Positions 1 to 8,495 of a DNA stretch of 64,000 bases are shown here, piece by piece. How positions within the stretch are numbered: position 1 is the stretch's first letter; each line of letters opens with the position of its first letter. A model generated the notes under the pieces. That model had not been told where the DNA came from and searched no databases. It was given only the letters and a program-made list of their open reading frames with translations. The position numbers and the translations under genes are program-made. This DNA is from Rhodopseudomonas sp. AAP120 (lineage in GTDB: Bacteria; Pseudomonadota; Alphaproteobacteria; Rhizobiales; Xanthobacteraceae), in NCBI RefSeq assembly GCF_001295845.1, contig NZ_LJIC01000059.1:1-64000 (forward strand), written 5' to 3'.

Positions 1-2535
1 CCTGCGGCTGCGGCGATGGTGGCGGCAGCGGCCGCGCCCGTTGCCGCCGACAAGCCGAGTGCCGAGCCGCCCGCGGCGGCGCCCAATCCGGCGCTGTCCG
101 GCGCGGCCCGCCCGGTCGAAGGGCGTCGTACCTCCGACGGGCTGCAGCTCGATTTCGCTTTTGCGGCGCCGACGCCGGCCGCACTGTTCAGGCGCGGCGA
201 GGTGCTGTGGCTGGTGCTCGACAACACCGTGCCGTTCGATCTCGCCGCCATCCGCCGCGAAGGTGGCGGCATTGTCAGCGACGCCAGCCGCGTGCCGTTG
301 CCGAACGGGCAGGCGATCCGCATCCGGCTCGACCGCCCGCAACTCGCCACGCTGAGCGACGAAGACGGCACCGGCAAATCATGGTCGATCACGCTGGCCG
401 ATTCCGGCCGCTCCGCGTCGCGGCCGCTGACCGCGGTGCGCAACATCGCCGATCCCAACCGCGCGACCGTCAGCATCGCGTTGAGCGGCCTCGGCCAGAT
501 GCATCGCCTGATCGACCCGGAAGCCGGTGACGCGCTGACGGTGGTGACCGCGCTGCCGCCGCCGCGCGGCTTCATCAAGCGGCAGACCTTCGTCGAATTC
601 AATCTGCTGGAATCGCTGCACGGCGTGGTGATCGAACTGAAGTCCGACGACGTGACGGTCGAGACCGCAGTCGACGCGGTGGTGCTGACCCGGCCGGGCG
701 GGCTGACGCTGTCGTCCGCCGAGCCGGCGGGGCAGGCGGGCACGCCGGCCGAGCGGCCGTTCTTCGACGTCACGCGATGGTCGAAGGATCAGGACGGGCG
801 CTACCTGTCTGCGCTCGACGCACGGATCAACGCGCTCTCGACCGCGACCGGCGACGATGTTCTGCCGGCCCGGCTCGATCTGGCGCGGTTCTATATGGCC
901 CGCGGCATGTATCAGGAGGCCAAGGGCGCGCTCGACCTGGCGTTGCTCGGAATGAAGTCGGGGCAGGAAGACGCCGCGACGATGATCGGTCACGCCGCCG
1001 CCACCGCGCTGATGGAGCGGCCCGAACAGACGTTGAAGGACATCGCCAATCCGGCGATCGCGTCGACCTACGACGCGCAGATGTGGAAGGGCGTCGCGCT
1101 GGCGCGACAGGGCAAATGGGCCGAGGCGCGCGAGAAACTGAAGTCGGTGCAGTTCGCCATCACGGCGCTGCCGCTCGACATCCAGCGCGAGGTTCTCGAG
1201 ACCGCGATGCGCGCCTCGCTCGAAGTGCGCGATTACTCCGGCGCCGCCAAGATCAGCAGTGACTTCGATCTGGTCGGCGTGCCGCCGGCGATGGCGCCAC
1301 AGGTGACGATGATGCGCGGCTGGCTCGACGAGGCGCTCGGCCGCGATCAGGACGCGCTGCGGCGTTACAAGGAGGCGATGGCTTCGCCGGACCGGCAGGC
1401 CGCCAGCGAAGCCAAGTTCCGCGATATCGTGTTGCGCAGCAAGCGTAACGAGCTGACGCCGGAAGAAGCCCTGCCGGAGCTCGAGCGGCTGTCGATGACG
1501 TGGCGCGGCGACGATCTCGAAGTCCGCACCCAGCAATTGCTGTCGAAGCTCTACGCCAACGCCGGCCGCTATCGTGAATCGCTTGCGGCCGCCCGTACCG
1601 CGACGCAGCTTGCGCCGAACTCCGAATATGCCCGCCAGGCCCAGGATGACAGCCGTGCGCTGTTCGCCCAGATGTATATCGGCAACAAGGGCGACGACAT
1701 CCCGCCGATCGAGGCGCTGGCGACGTTCTACGAATTTCGCGAGCTGACGCCGATCGGCCGCCGTGGCGACGAGATGATCCGCCGGCTCGCCGATCGCCTC
1801 GTCGCGGTGGACCTGCTCGATCAGGCCAGCGAGCTGTTACAGTATCAGGTCGACAAGCGGCTCGAAGGCGCGGCCCGGGCGCAGGTCGCGGCGCGGCTGG
1901 CGATGGTCTATCTGATGAACCGCAAGCCGGACCGCGCGATCGCGGCGCTGCATTCGTCGCGCATCGCCGATCTCGCCGGCGAGCTGCGTCAGCAGCGGTT
2001 GCTGATCGAGGCGCGGGCGCAAAGCGATATCGGCCGCCACGATCTCGCGCTCGACATCATCACCAATATCGGCGGCCGCGAGGCGATCCGGCTGCGCTCC
2101 GACATCTATTGGGCTGCGCGACGCTGGCGCGAATCGTCGGAGCAGATTGAGCTCTATCTCGGCGATCGCTGGAAGGATTTCACGCCGCTGTCCGCCGACG
2201 AGAAGAGCGACGTGATCCGCGCCGTGGTCGGCTACGCGCTGGCCGAGGATGCGCTCGGGCTCGGCCGCTTCCGCGAGAAGTTCGCGCCGCTGATGACCGA
2301 CGCGGCGGATCAGGCCGCCTTCGACATCGCCAGCAAGCCGACCTCCGGCGACAGCGCCGCCTTCGCGGCGATCGCCAAGATGGCGGCGAGCGTCGACACG
2401 CTGGAAGGCTTCCTGCGCGAGATGAAGCAGCGCTTCCCCGACGCCAGCGCTAGGGCCACGCCGCCCGGGGCCGACATGACATCGACCGGCTCGATCCCCG
2501 CCGAGAAGGTACGCGTCATCAAGATGGCGCGATAA
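1..2535 (+). CDS. TPR-repeat protein, 5' end probably outside the window
   Basis: The frame is open from the first base, with an ATG at position 16, so the true start may lie upstream; 839 residues follow that ATG. The N-terminal third is rich in Ala and Pro and then beta-type. From about residue 260 to 700 the protein is a long run of helical pairs of TPR type (for example RLDLARFYMARGMYQEA). No catalytic motif was seen. It ends 217 bp before the convergent fliP, so it borders the flagellar cluster and may be a scaffold linked to motility, but that is inference from position. The family is clear only as a TPR-repeat protein. Confidence 0.75.
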   Translation, partial: PAAAAMVAAAAAPVAADKPSAEPPAAAPNPALSGAARPVEGRRTSDGLQLDFAFAAPTPAALFRRGEVLWLVLDNTVPFDLAAIRREGGGIVSDASRVPLPNGQAIRIRLDRPQLATLSDEDGTGKSWSITLADSGRSASRPLTAVRNIADPNRATVSIALSGLGQMHRLIDPEAGDALTVVTALPPPRGFIKRQTFVEFNLLESLHGVVIELKSDDVTVETAVDAVVLTRPGGLTLSSAEPAGQAGTPAERPFFDVTRWSKDQDGRYLSALDARINALSTATGDDVLPARLDLARFYMARGMYQEAKGALDLALLGMKSGQEDAATMIGHAAATALMERPEQTLKDIANPAIASTYDAQMWKGVALARQGKWAEAREKLKSVQFAITALPLDIQREVLETAMRASLEVRDYSGAAKISSDFDLVGVPPAMAPQVTMMRGWLDEALGRDQDALRRYKEAMASPDRQAASEAKFRDIVLRSKRNELTPEEALPELERLSMTWRGDDLEVRTQQLLSKLYANAGRYRESLAAARTATQLAPNSEYARQAQDDSRALFAQMYIGNKGDDIPPIEALATFYEFRELTPIGRRGDEMIRRLADRLVAVDLLDQASELLQYQVDKRLEGAARAQVAARLAMVYLMNRKPDRAIAALHSSRIADLAGELRQQRLLIEARAQSDIGRHDLALDIITNIGGREAIRLRSDIYWAARRWRESSEQIELYLGDRWKDFTPLSADEKSDVIRAVVGYALAEDALGLGRFREKFAPLMTDAADQAAFDIASKPTSGDSAAFAAIAKMAASVDTLEGFLREMKQRFPDASARATPPGADMTSTGSIPAEKVRVIKMAR

Positions 2536-2584
2536 ATCTCGCCACGCCGGCCGCGGCGACTTCCGTGTCTGCAGTGCCTTCGTT

Positions 2585-2692
2585 CGTCATTCCGGGGCGC
2601 TAGCAAAGCGAGCGAACCCGGAGTCGCGAAGTTGCTGGCGGGGCCGAGATTCCGGGTTCGCTCCGCTTTGCTACGCGCCTCGGGATGACTCG
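2585..2692. repeat. Palindromic intergenic repeat, CATTCCGGGG type
   Basis: The block starts with CGTCATTCCGGGG, contains a small stem around GCTAGCAAAGCGAGCG, and ends with the inverse (ATTCCGGGTTCGC ... GGGATGACTCG). Related copies lie at 20238, 47649 and 49931. It separates the convergent TPR gene and fliP and may act as a two-way terminator. Confidence 0.7.
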
Positions 2693-2752
2693 CGGAGAGC
2701 GCAGAGCAAAAACGAGCGGCGCCAGCGATCCGATCTACCTGCCGCCGCCGAG

Positions 2753-3520
2753 CTACCCGCCGCCGCCGTAACTCTGCACCAGGCTTCCCGCAACCATCGA
2801 CCAGCCGTCGACCAGCACGAAGAAGATCAGCTTGAACGGCAGTGACACCGTGACCGGCGGCAGCATCATCATGCCCATCGACATCAGTACCGAGGCGACG
2901 ACGAGGTCGATGATCAGGAACGGCAGGAACAGCAGGAAGCCGATCTCGAAGGCGCGCTTCAATTCCGAGATCATGAAGGCCGGCATCAGGATGCGCAGCG
3001 ACAGATCCTCCGGCGTCGCCGGCGGCTGTTCGCCGGAAAGGTCGAGGAACAGCTTGAGATCCTTTTCGCGCACGTTCTTCTGCATGAAGATGCGCAGCGG
3101 CCCGGAGGCACGGACCAGCGCGTCCTCGACGCTCATCTCGTTGGCGATCAACGGCTTGATGCCGTCGTCGTAGGATTTCTGCAGCGTCGGTCCCATCACG
3201 AAGGCGGTCAGAAACAGCGCCAGCGCGATGATCACCGCGTTGGGCGGCGCGGTCGCAGTGCCGAGCGCGGTGCGCAGCAGCGACAGCACCACGACGATAC
3301 GCGTGAACGACGTCATCATGATCAGGATCGACGGCGCGATCGACAGCACCGTCAGCAGCGCGATCAGCTGGATGGCGCGTTCGGTGACGCCTGTGCCGCC
3401 GCCGGCGCCGAGATTGATGCTGACGTCCTGCGCGTGCGCCGGCATCGCCAGCGCAACAACGCTGGGGATCAGGACGGTGAGAAACTGAAAAACTCTACGC
3501 GGATGGTTCGGCCGGCTCAC
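2753..3520 (-). CDS. fliP: Flagellar export apparatus protein FliP
   Basis: FliP is a core membrane protein of the flagellar type III export gate. The 255-residue length is normal. The N-terminus is a cleavable signal peptide ending near PAHAQ, followed by the family motif MTSFTRIVVVLSLLR and several hydrophobic helices near the C-terminus (GFLLFLPFLIIDLVVASVLM). The start is a GTG whose last bases overlap the fliO stop in a GTGA arrangement, so the two genes are translationally coupled in the order fliO-fliP. Confidence 0.95.
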   Translation of the reverse strand: MSRPNHPRRVFQFLTVLIPSVVALAMPAHAQDVSINLGAGGGTGVTERAIQLIALLTVLSIAPSILIMMTSFTRIVVVLSLLRTALGTATAPPNAVIIALALFLTAFVMGPTLQKSYDDGIKPLIANEMSVEDALVRASGPLRIFMQKNVREKDLKLFLDLSGEQPPATPEDLSLRILMPAFMISELKRAFEIGFLLFLPFLIIDLVVASVLMSMGMMMLPPVTVSLPFKLIFFVLVDGWSMVAGSLVQSYGGGG

Positions 3521-4527
3521 GAAGGCGTCTTCGGACGGCCCAGCAGCGACGCCATCTCGTCTTCGAGGCTTTCGAAACCGGACTTGGTCGCAGGAGCGGA
3601 CGCAGCCGGAGGCTCAGGGCGCGGCTCGGGCGCCCGCGGCGCCGGACGGGCCGGCTCGGGAGCGGCGGCTTCGGGTTTGGCGTCCGGCGGGCGGCGCAGC
3701 GCGGCTTCGAGCCGGTTGGCCATCTCGGCGAGGTTCTGGTCGGCGGCCGACAGTGCAGCAGCGGACGAAGGCCCGGCTGCGGCCGGAGGAGCAGCGGGAG
3801 CAGGTGTGCTGGGCAGCGGCGGCGCGGCCGGCGGAGCAATCGGCGGGATGGGCCGCTCGGAGCGGACCGGCGCCTTGGGAAGTTCGGGCCGCGGCGCCCG
3901 CGGCATCACGGGATCCTGACGCGGGCGCGGGGAGGGCTCAATCCGCGGCTCGGGCCGGGCCTCGGCGCGGGGCTCGGGGCGCGGCTCCGGCCGGCCGATC
4001 GGCGGCAGCTCCGGGCGGACGATCGGCTCGGGGACAAGGCCGGCGAACGGATCGCTGGGCGGGAATTCGCTGGTCCGGCGCGGCGGCATGGGGGCCGGAC
4101 CTGGGCGCCGGGGCTCGTCGGCAAAGGATGGCCGAGCCGGGCGCGGCGGCAAGTCGGGCAGCACCGGCTCCGGCGCTTCCTGCGCACCGTCCGCCTCCCA
4201 ATCCGCCGGCCCGAGCCGGGGCTCGACGCTCGGCCCCGGGCGCGACGCTTCGCGGGCCGGGTTGGCGCGGACGATACTGGTCTCGATCACGATGTCGCTG
4301 GGGCCGCCGATCATCAGCAGATGCTCGACATTGTCGCGGCGGACCAGCACCAGCCGGCGCCGGCCGTCGACCGCGGCGGCATCGATCACGGCGAGGCGGG
4401 GCATCCGGCCGCTCTTGGTATGCGTGCCGAGGCGGTTGCCGGCGAAGCGGCGGACCAGCCAGGCGGCGGCGCCGATCATCGCCAGAACCGCCAGAAACGC
4501 AAAAAAGAACATCAATGGCTGCTGCAT
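3517..4527 (-). CDS. fliO: Flagellar biosynthesis protein FliO with long Pro-rich tail
   Basis: The N-terminus has one membrane helix (about residues 5-26) followed by a short basic, beta-type domain with the FliO-like stretch RLAVIDAAAVDGRRRLVLV. FliO stabilises FliP during assembly of the export gate, and it overlaps fliP by four bases here. Of its 336 residues, roughly 130 to 336 are low-complexity Pro/Ala/Arg/Glu, far longer than the roughly 100-140 residues of enterobacterial FliO. Long tails also occur in related alphaproteobacteria. The start is the ATG at 4527; an in-frame ATG four codons on is possible. Confidence 0.85.
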   Translation of the reverse strand: MQQPLMFFFAFLAVLAMIGAAAWLVRRFAGNRLGTHTKSGRMPRLAVIDAAAVDGRRRLVLVRRDNVEHLLMIGGPSDIVIETSIVRANPAREASRPGPSVEPRLGPADWEADGAQEAPEPVLPDLPPRPARPSFADEPRRPGPAPMPPRRTSEFPPSDPFAGLVPEPIVRPELPPIGRPEPRPEPRAEARPEPRIEPSPRPRQDPVMPRAPRPELPKAPVRSERPIPPIAPPAAPPLPSTPAPAAPPAAAGPSSAAALSAADQNLAEMANRLEAALRRPPDAKPEAAAPEPARPAPRAPEPRPEPPAASAPATKSGFESLEDEMASLLGRPKTPS

Positions 4528-4614
4528 GCTCGATCCCCGGAGAAGCGCGTCGGTCTTGCCTCGATCGGTAGCGGCCCGGAACGGGTCGAGGCCCGGCGAC
4601 GCGCGGCGCGCTCC

Positions 4615-4629
4615 TTAACCCCTTCTTAA
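4615..4629. promoter_or_regulatory. CtrA-type box TTAA-N7-TTAA
   Basis: TTAA at 4615-4618 and TTAA at 4626-4629 are separated by exactly seven bases, matching the CtrA half-site spacing. It lies about 85 bp upstream of the fliO start, in the divergent fliO-flgB intergenic region. Confidence 0.6.
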
Positions 4630-4773
4630 TAACCGCCGGCCGGAACTGCCATCCGATTTTTCTCATACGCCACGAATCATGGGGACCAAACCGTGCGATC
4701 GGCCGCATCCCGGCTCCTGCGCGGCCAGCGGCAACGCTTTCGTAACGAAGCGGCAAGCCTTTCGTAACCAATC

Positions 4774-4789
4774 TTAACCGGCCGTTAAC
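4774..4789 (+). promoter_or_regulatory. CtrA box, full consensus TTAA-N7-TTAAC
   Basis: The site matches the CtrA consensus TTAA, seven bases, TTAAC without mismatch. It lies 71 bp upstream of the flgB start. CckA, the kinase at the head of the CtrA phosphorelay, is encoded about 6.5 kb further on, so CtrA control of this flagellar operon is plausible. Confidence 0.7.
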
Positions 4790-4859
4790 CATCCACTCGG
4801 CAAATTCTGCCTACTCCCGGCGGACGCGCGACGCATCCGCGACCGGGATGGAGGCGGCG

Positions 4860-5270
4860 ATGGCGATCAACGATCTTCCGATGCTGGCGGCGCTGCGCAC
4901 CAAGATGCAATGGCATCAGGAGCGGCAGAAGGTGTTGGCCGAGAACGTCTCGAATTCGGACACCCCGAATTTCCGGCCGCGCGACCTGGTCGAGCCGAAA
5001 TTCGATTCGGCCGGCCAGCTGACTGGCCCGACCGCGGGCGGGTCGCTGCCGATGATGATGACCAGTGCCTCGCATCTCAAGCCACCCGGCGGCACCACCA
5101 CCTTCTCGGAGGATCGCCGGGTCGGATTCCAGACGCGGCCGGCCGGCAATGCGGTCAATCTCGAAGACCAGATGATGAAGGTCTCGGCCAACCAGATGGA
5201 CTATGCGGCCGCGACCTCGCTCTACAGCCGCAGTCTCGGTCTGCTGAAGACCGCGATCGGCAAGCGCTGA
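4860..5270 (+). CDS. flgB: Flagellar basal-body rod protein FlgB
   Basis: FlgB is a proximal rod subunit exported by the flagellar apparatus. This copy has 136 residues, the normal length, with the rod-protein motif LAENVSNSDTPNFRPRDL near the N-terminus and a C-terminal helix for coiled-coil assembly. The start is the ATG at 4860, because a GGAGG sits five bases upstream; an ATG at 4848 is in frame but contains that Shine-Dalgarno sequence. It leads the rightward operon flgB-flgC-fliE-fliQ-fliR-flhB, with a CtrA box upstream. Confidence 0.95.
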   Translation: MAINDLPMLAALRTKMQWHQERQKVLAENVSNSDTPNFRPRDLVEPKFDSAGQLTGPTAGGSLPMMMTSASHLKPPGGTTTFSEDRRVGFQTRPAGNAVNLEDQMMKVSANQMDYAAATSLYSRSLGLLKTAIGKR

Positions 5271-5292
5271 CACCAACCGGGGAGCCTGAGCC

Positions 5293-5718
5293 ATGGCAGA
5301 CGACGCTGGCGATTTCGCAAGGTCGATGGGCATCGCGACCTCCGGGCTGCGTGCGCAGGCCGGGCGGATGCGGGTGATCTCGGAAAACATCGCCAACGCC
5401 GATTCGACCGCGCAGACGCCGGGCGGCGATCCGTATCGCCGCAAAGTGCCGACCTTCACCTCGACGCTCGATCGCGCGCTCGACGCGCGCACCGTCGCGC
5501 TCGGCCGGGTCAAGCCCGACACATCGGCGTTCCAGCTCAAATACGAGCCGACCAATCCGGCCGCGGATGCGACCGGCAACGTCAAATACCCCAACGTCAA
5601 TTCGGTGATCGAAATGACCGACATGCGCGCCGCGCAGCGGTCCTACGAAGCCAACCTCAACGTCATCAGCGCCACGCGCCGGATGATTCAGCGCACCCTC
5701 GACATCCTCAAGGCCTGA
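5293..5718 (+). CDS. flgC: Flagellar basal-body rod protein FlgC
   Basis: FlgC is a proximal rod subunit. Its 141 residues are normal. The N-terminal rod motif reads VISENIANADSTAQTPGG, and the C-terminal helix ends in the family pattern YEANLNVISATRRMIQRTL. GGGGAG precedes the ATG at a good distance. The gene follows flgB by 22 bp and precedes fliE by 34 bp. Confidence 0.96.
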   Translation: MADDAGDFARSMGIATSGLRAQAGRMRVISENIANADSTAQTPGGDPYRRKVPTFTSTLDRALDARTVALGRVKPDTSAFQLKYEPTNPAADATGNVKYPNVNSVIEMTDMRAAQRSYEANLNVISATRRMIQRTLDILKA

Positions 5719-5752
5719 CCGGACCTGAGCCAGCCTCTCCAGGAGACCACCG

Positions 5753-6058
5753 ATGGCATCCCCGATTTCCGCAGCGAACGCCTATGCGAGCCTCGCCCGC
5801 CTCGCCAATCCGGCCGGCGCCGGCAAGCCGACCGACAGCGGCCCGTCGTTCGGCGCGCTGGTCAAGGACGCGATGAACAGCGTGCTCGATGCCGGCCGCA
5901 AGTCGGACGCGCAGACGGTGGCGATGGCCAACGGCAAGTCGAACATCATGGACGTGGTGACCGCGGTGGCCGAGACCGACGTCGCGGTGTCGACGCTGGT
6001 CTCGGTCCGCGACCGCGTCATCCAGTCCTACGAAGACATCCTGAAGATGCCGATCTGA
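5753..6058 (+). CDS. fliE: Flagellar hook-basal body protein FliE
   Basis: FliE joins the MS ring to the proximal rod. The 101-residue protein has the conserved central stretch SFGALVKDAMN and the C-terminal pattern VVTAVAETDVAVSTLVSVRD typical of FliE. AGGAG precedes the ATG. The gene closes the rod block; a palindromic repeat then separates it from fliQ. Confidence 0.95.
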   Translation: MASPISAANAYASLARLANPAGAGKPTDSGPSFGALVKDAMNSVLDAGRKSDAQTVAMANGKSNIMDVVTAVAETDVAVSTLVSVRDRVIQSYEDILKMPI

Positions 6059-6091
6059 GTCTCCAGGGGCGGCTCGAAGATTAGAAAACGC

Positions 6092-6174
6092 TCGTCATTG
6101 CGAGCGAAGCGAAGCAATCCAGGCGCAGTGCGCGGCGCTGGATTGCTTCGTCGCTCCGCTCCTCGCAATGACGA
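6092..6174. repeat. Palindromic intergenic repeat, TCATTGCGAGCGAAGCGAAG type
   Basis: The two arms read CGTCATTGCGAGCGAAGCGA and GTCGCTCCGCTCCTCGCAAT..., with the inverted AGCAATCCAG and CTGGATTGCT inside. Close copies occur at 24910-24990 and 42014-42098. This copy lies inside the flagellar operon, between fliE and fliQ. Confidence 0.85.
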
Positions 6175-6197
6175 GGTGGCTACATGAAGGAAATCCC

Positions 6198-6461
6198 ATG
6201 ACCGGTCCCGAAACCCTCGACGTCGCCCGCGATGCGATCTGGACGATCGTCATCGTCTCGGGGCCGCTGATGGTGGTCGGCCTCGTGGTCGGCGTTGCGG
6301 TGTCGCTGGTGCAGGCGCTGACGCAGATCCAGGAGCAGACGCTGGTGTTCGTGCCGAAGATCATCGCGATCTTCATCACCTTGGTGCTGACGCTGCCGTT
6401 CATGGCCGACCAGATGCACGTCGAGATGCTGCGGATCTCGTCGCGAATCACCGGCGGTTGA
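6198..6461 (+). CDS. fliQ: Flagellar export apparatus protein FliQ
   Basis: FliQ is a small two-helix membrane subunit of the type III export gate. With the ATG at 6198 it has 87 residues, the usual length, and shows the family pattern VVGVAVSLVQALTQIQEQTL and FVPKIIAIFITLVLTLPFM. GAAGGA lies seven bases upstream of this ATG; an ATG 30 bp earlier is in frame but would lie inside the preceding repeat. fliR follows. Confidence 0.95.
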   Translation: MTGPETLDVARDAIWTIVIVSGPLMVVGLVVGVAVSLVQALTQIQEQTLVFVPKIIAIFITLVLTLPFMADQMHVEMLRISSRITGG

Positions 6462-6573
6462 CGCATGATCCGGACCCGCGCCTCCGGCCGGTGCACCGCG
6501 TTCGCGGCGAGGTTCGTCGCGCCCGACGCGGGTGTCGCCCCGGAGGCGGATCGTCCCGACGCAGAACCCGGCC

Positions 6574-7341
6574 ATGCGCATCGACGTCTCGTTCCTGCCC
6601 GCGCTCGGCGCCGCCTTCATGCTGGTGTTTGCCCGCGTCGGCGCGATGGTGATGCTGTTTCCGACGCTAGGCGAGACCAACATTCCCACCCGCGTCAAGC
6701 TGTCGATCGCGCTCGGCCTGACGCTGATCATCCTGCCGCTGCATCGCAACGCGTATCAGGTGGATATGTCGTCGCTGACACCGCTGCTGGTGCTGATGAT
6801 CCAGGAGATCATCATCGGCATCGTGCTCGGCGCCACCGCGCGGGTGACGCTGGCGGCGCTGCAGGTGGCCGGCTCGGTGATCGCGCAGCAACTCGGTCTC
6901 GGCTTCGTCACCGCGATCGATCCGACGCAGGGCCAGCAAGGCCTGCTGATCGGCAATTTCCTCACCATTCTCGGCGTGACGATGCTGTTCGCCACCGACT
7001 CGCACCATCTGGTGATCGAGGCGCTCAGCGACAGCTACCGGATCTTCGCGCCCGGCGAATTGCTCAACAGCGGCGACGTCGCGGCGCTGGCGACGCGCGC
7101 ATTTGCCGCGTCGTTCAAGATCGGCGTGCAGCTCGCGGCGCCGTTCCTGGTGTTTGGGCTGGTGTTCAACATCGGGCTCGGCATCCTCGCCCGGCTGATG
7201 CCGCAGATGCAGGTTTATTTCGTCGGCGTGCCGCTCTCGATCATGATCGGCTTCGTCATTCTCGCAGCGGTGCTCACCACCATGATGGGCACCTTCATCG
7301 GCTATTTCGGCGGCGTCATGCAGGACATGACGCTGCGCTGA
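6574..7341 (+). CDS. fliR: Flagellar export apparatus protein FliR
   Basis: FliR is a multi-helix inner-membrane subunit of the flagellar export gate. From the ATG at 6574 it has 255 residues. Typical patterns are FARVGAMVMLFPTLGE near the N-terminus, LGLGFVTAIDPTQGQQ in the middle, and NIGLGILARLMPQMQVYFVG near the end. An in-frame GTG at 6532 would add 14 residues that look non-coding. The gap to fliQ is 112 bp; flhB follows after 26 bp. Confidence 0.95.
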   Translation: MRIDVSFLPALGAAFMLVFARVGAMVMLFPTLGETNIPTRVKLSIALGLTLIILPLHRNAYQVDMSSLTPLLVLMIQEIIIGIVLGATARVTLAALQVAGSVIAQQLGLGFVTAIDPTQGQQGLLIGNFLTILGVTMLFATDSHHLVIEALSDSYRIFAPGELLNSGDVAALATRAFAASFKIGVQLAAPFLVFGLVFNIGLGILARLMPQMQVYFVGVPLSIMIGFVILAAVLTTMMGTFIGYFGGVMQDMTLR

Positions 7342-7367
7342 GCCTTACCCTCGGGGAAGGCTGAGCG

Positions 7368-8444
7368 ATGGCCGACGATAACGACGAAGAGAAACAACAA
7401 GAACCAACACAGAAGCGTCTCGACGACGCTCTCCAACGCGGCGATGTCGCCAAGAGCCAGGAGGTCAACACCTGGTTCGTGATCGCCGGCGGCACGCTGC
7501 TGCTGTCCAGCTTCTCGGGTTCGATCGGCGCCGGCGTCACCGGGCCGATGAAGACCGTGATCGAGAAATCGTGGATGCTCAAGGTCGACGGCGCCGGCCT
7601 GCTGGCGCTGACCAAGAGCCTGATGTACATGATGATCTCGGTGCTCGGCGTGCCGCTGTTTCTGCTGGCGCTGGTGGCGATCGGCAGCAATCTGATCCAG
7701 CATCGGCTGGTGTTCTCGACCGAAGGTCTGAAACCGAAGTTCAGCAAGCTGTCGCCGCTCGAGGGGGCCAAGCGGCTGTTCGGCAAGCAGGCGCTCGCCA
7801 ACTTCCTCAAGGGGCTGTTCAAGGTGATCACGCTCGGCGTGATCATGGTGGCGGTGCTGTATCCGGAGCGCGATCGTCTCGACGCGCTGCTGCAGATGGA
7901 CCCCGCGGCGCTGCTCGGCGTCACCGTGTCGCTGACGCTGAAATTGATGGGCGCCGTCGCCGCGGCGCTCGCCTTCGTCGCGGCCGGCGATTATTTCTTC
8001 CAGTATCGCACCTGGCACGAGCGGCAGAAGATGTCGCTGCAGGAGGTCAAGGAAGAGTTCAAGCAGTCGGAAGGCGACCCGCACATCAAGGGCCGCATCC
8101 GCCAGATCCGCTATCAGCGGATGAAGAAGCGGATGATGGCGGCGGTGCCGGGCGCCTCGGTGGTGATCACCAACCCGACCCACTTCTCGGTCGCGCTGAA
8201 ATACGAGCGCGGCATGCAGGCGCCGATCTGCGTCGCCAAGGGCGTCGACGCGGTCGCGTTCAAGATCAGGGAAGTGGCCAAGGCGAACAACGTCCCGATC
8301 GTCGAGAACGTGCCGCTGGCGCGCGCGCTCTACGCCAGCGTCGAGGTCGACGCCGAAATTCCCGTCGAGCACTACAAGGCGGTCGCCGAAGTGATCGGCT
8401 ATGTGATGAACCTGAAGCGCAATCTGTTCGGGCGACGGACCTGA
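7368..8444 (+). CDS. flhB: Flagellar export switch protein FlhB
   Basis: FlhB controls export specificity through self-cleavage of its cytoplasmic domain. This 358-residue copy has a charged N-terminus (EEKQQEPTQKRLDDALQRGD), four membrane helices, and the autocleavage motif NPTH at residues 269-272, intact. A GGGGAAGG element precedes the ATG. It is the last gene of the flagellar operon and is followed by a hairpin at 8453-8481. Confidence 0.97.
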   Translation: MADDNDEEKQQEPTQKRLDDALQRGDVAKSQEVNTWFVIAGGTLLLSSFSGSIGAGVTGPMKTVIEKSWMLKVDGAGLLALTKSLMYMMISVLGVPLFLLALVAIGSNLIQHRLVFSTEGLKPKFSKLSPLEGAKRLFGKQALANFLKGLFKVITLGVIMVAVLYPERDRLDALLQMDPAALLGVTVSLTLKLMGAVAAALAFVAAGDYFFQYRTWHERQKMSLQEVKEEFKQSEGDPHIKGRIRQIRYQRMKKRMMAAVPGASVVITNPTHFSVALKYERGMQAPICVAKGVDAVAFKIREVAKANNVPIVENVPLARALYASVEVDAEIPVEHYKAVAEVIGYVMNLKRNLFGRRT

Positions 8445-8452
8445 GCCGGCCG

Positions 8453-8481
8453 GCTATCCGGAGGCGAGCTTTCCGGATAGC
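8453..8481. terminator. Hairpin after flhB
   Basis: GCTATCCGG and CCGGATAGC form a perfect nine-base stem with an 11-base loop, nine bases after the flhB stop. There is no real T run, so termination is likely but not certain. It could serve both flhB and the convergent flavoenzyme gene. Confidence 0.55.
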
Positions 8482-8495
8482 TGTTATGTCCGGCT

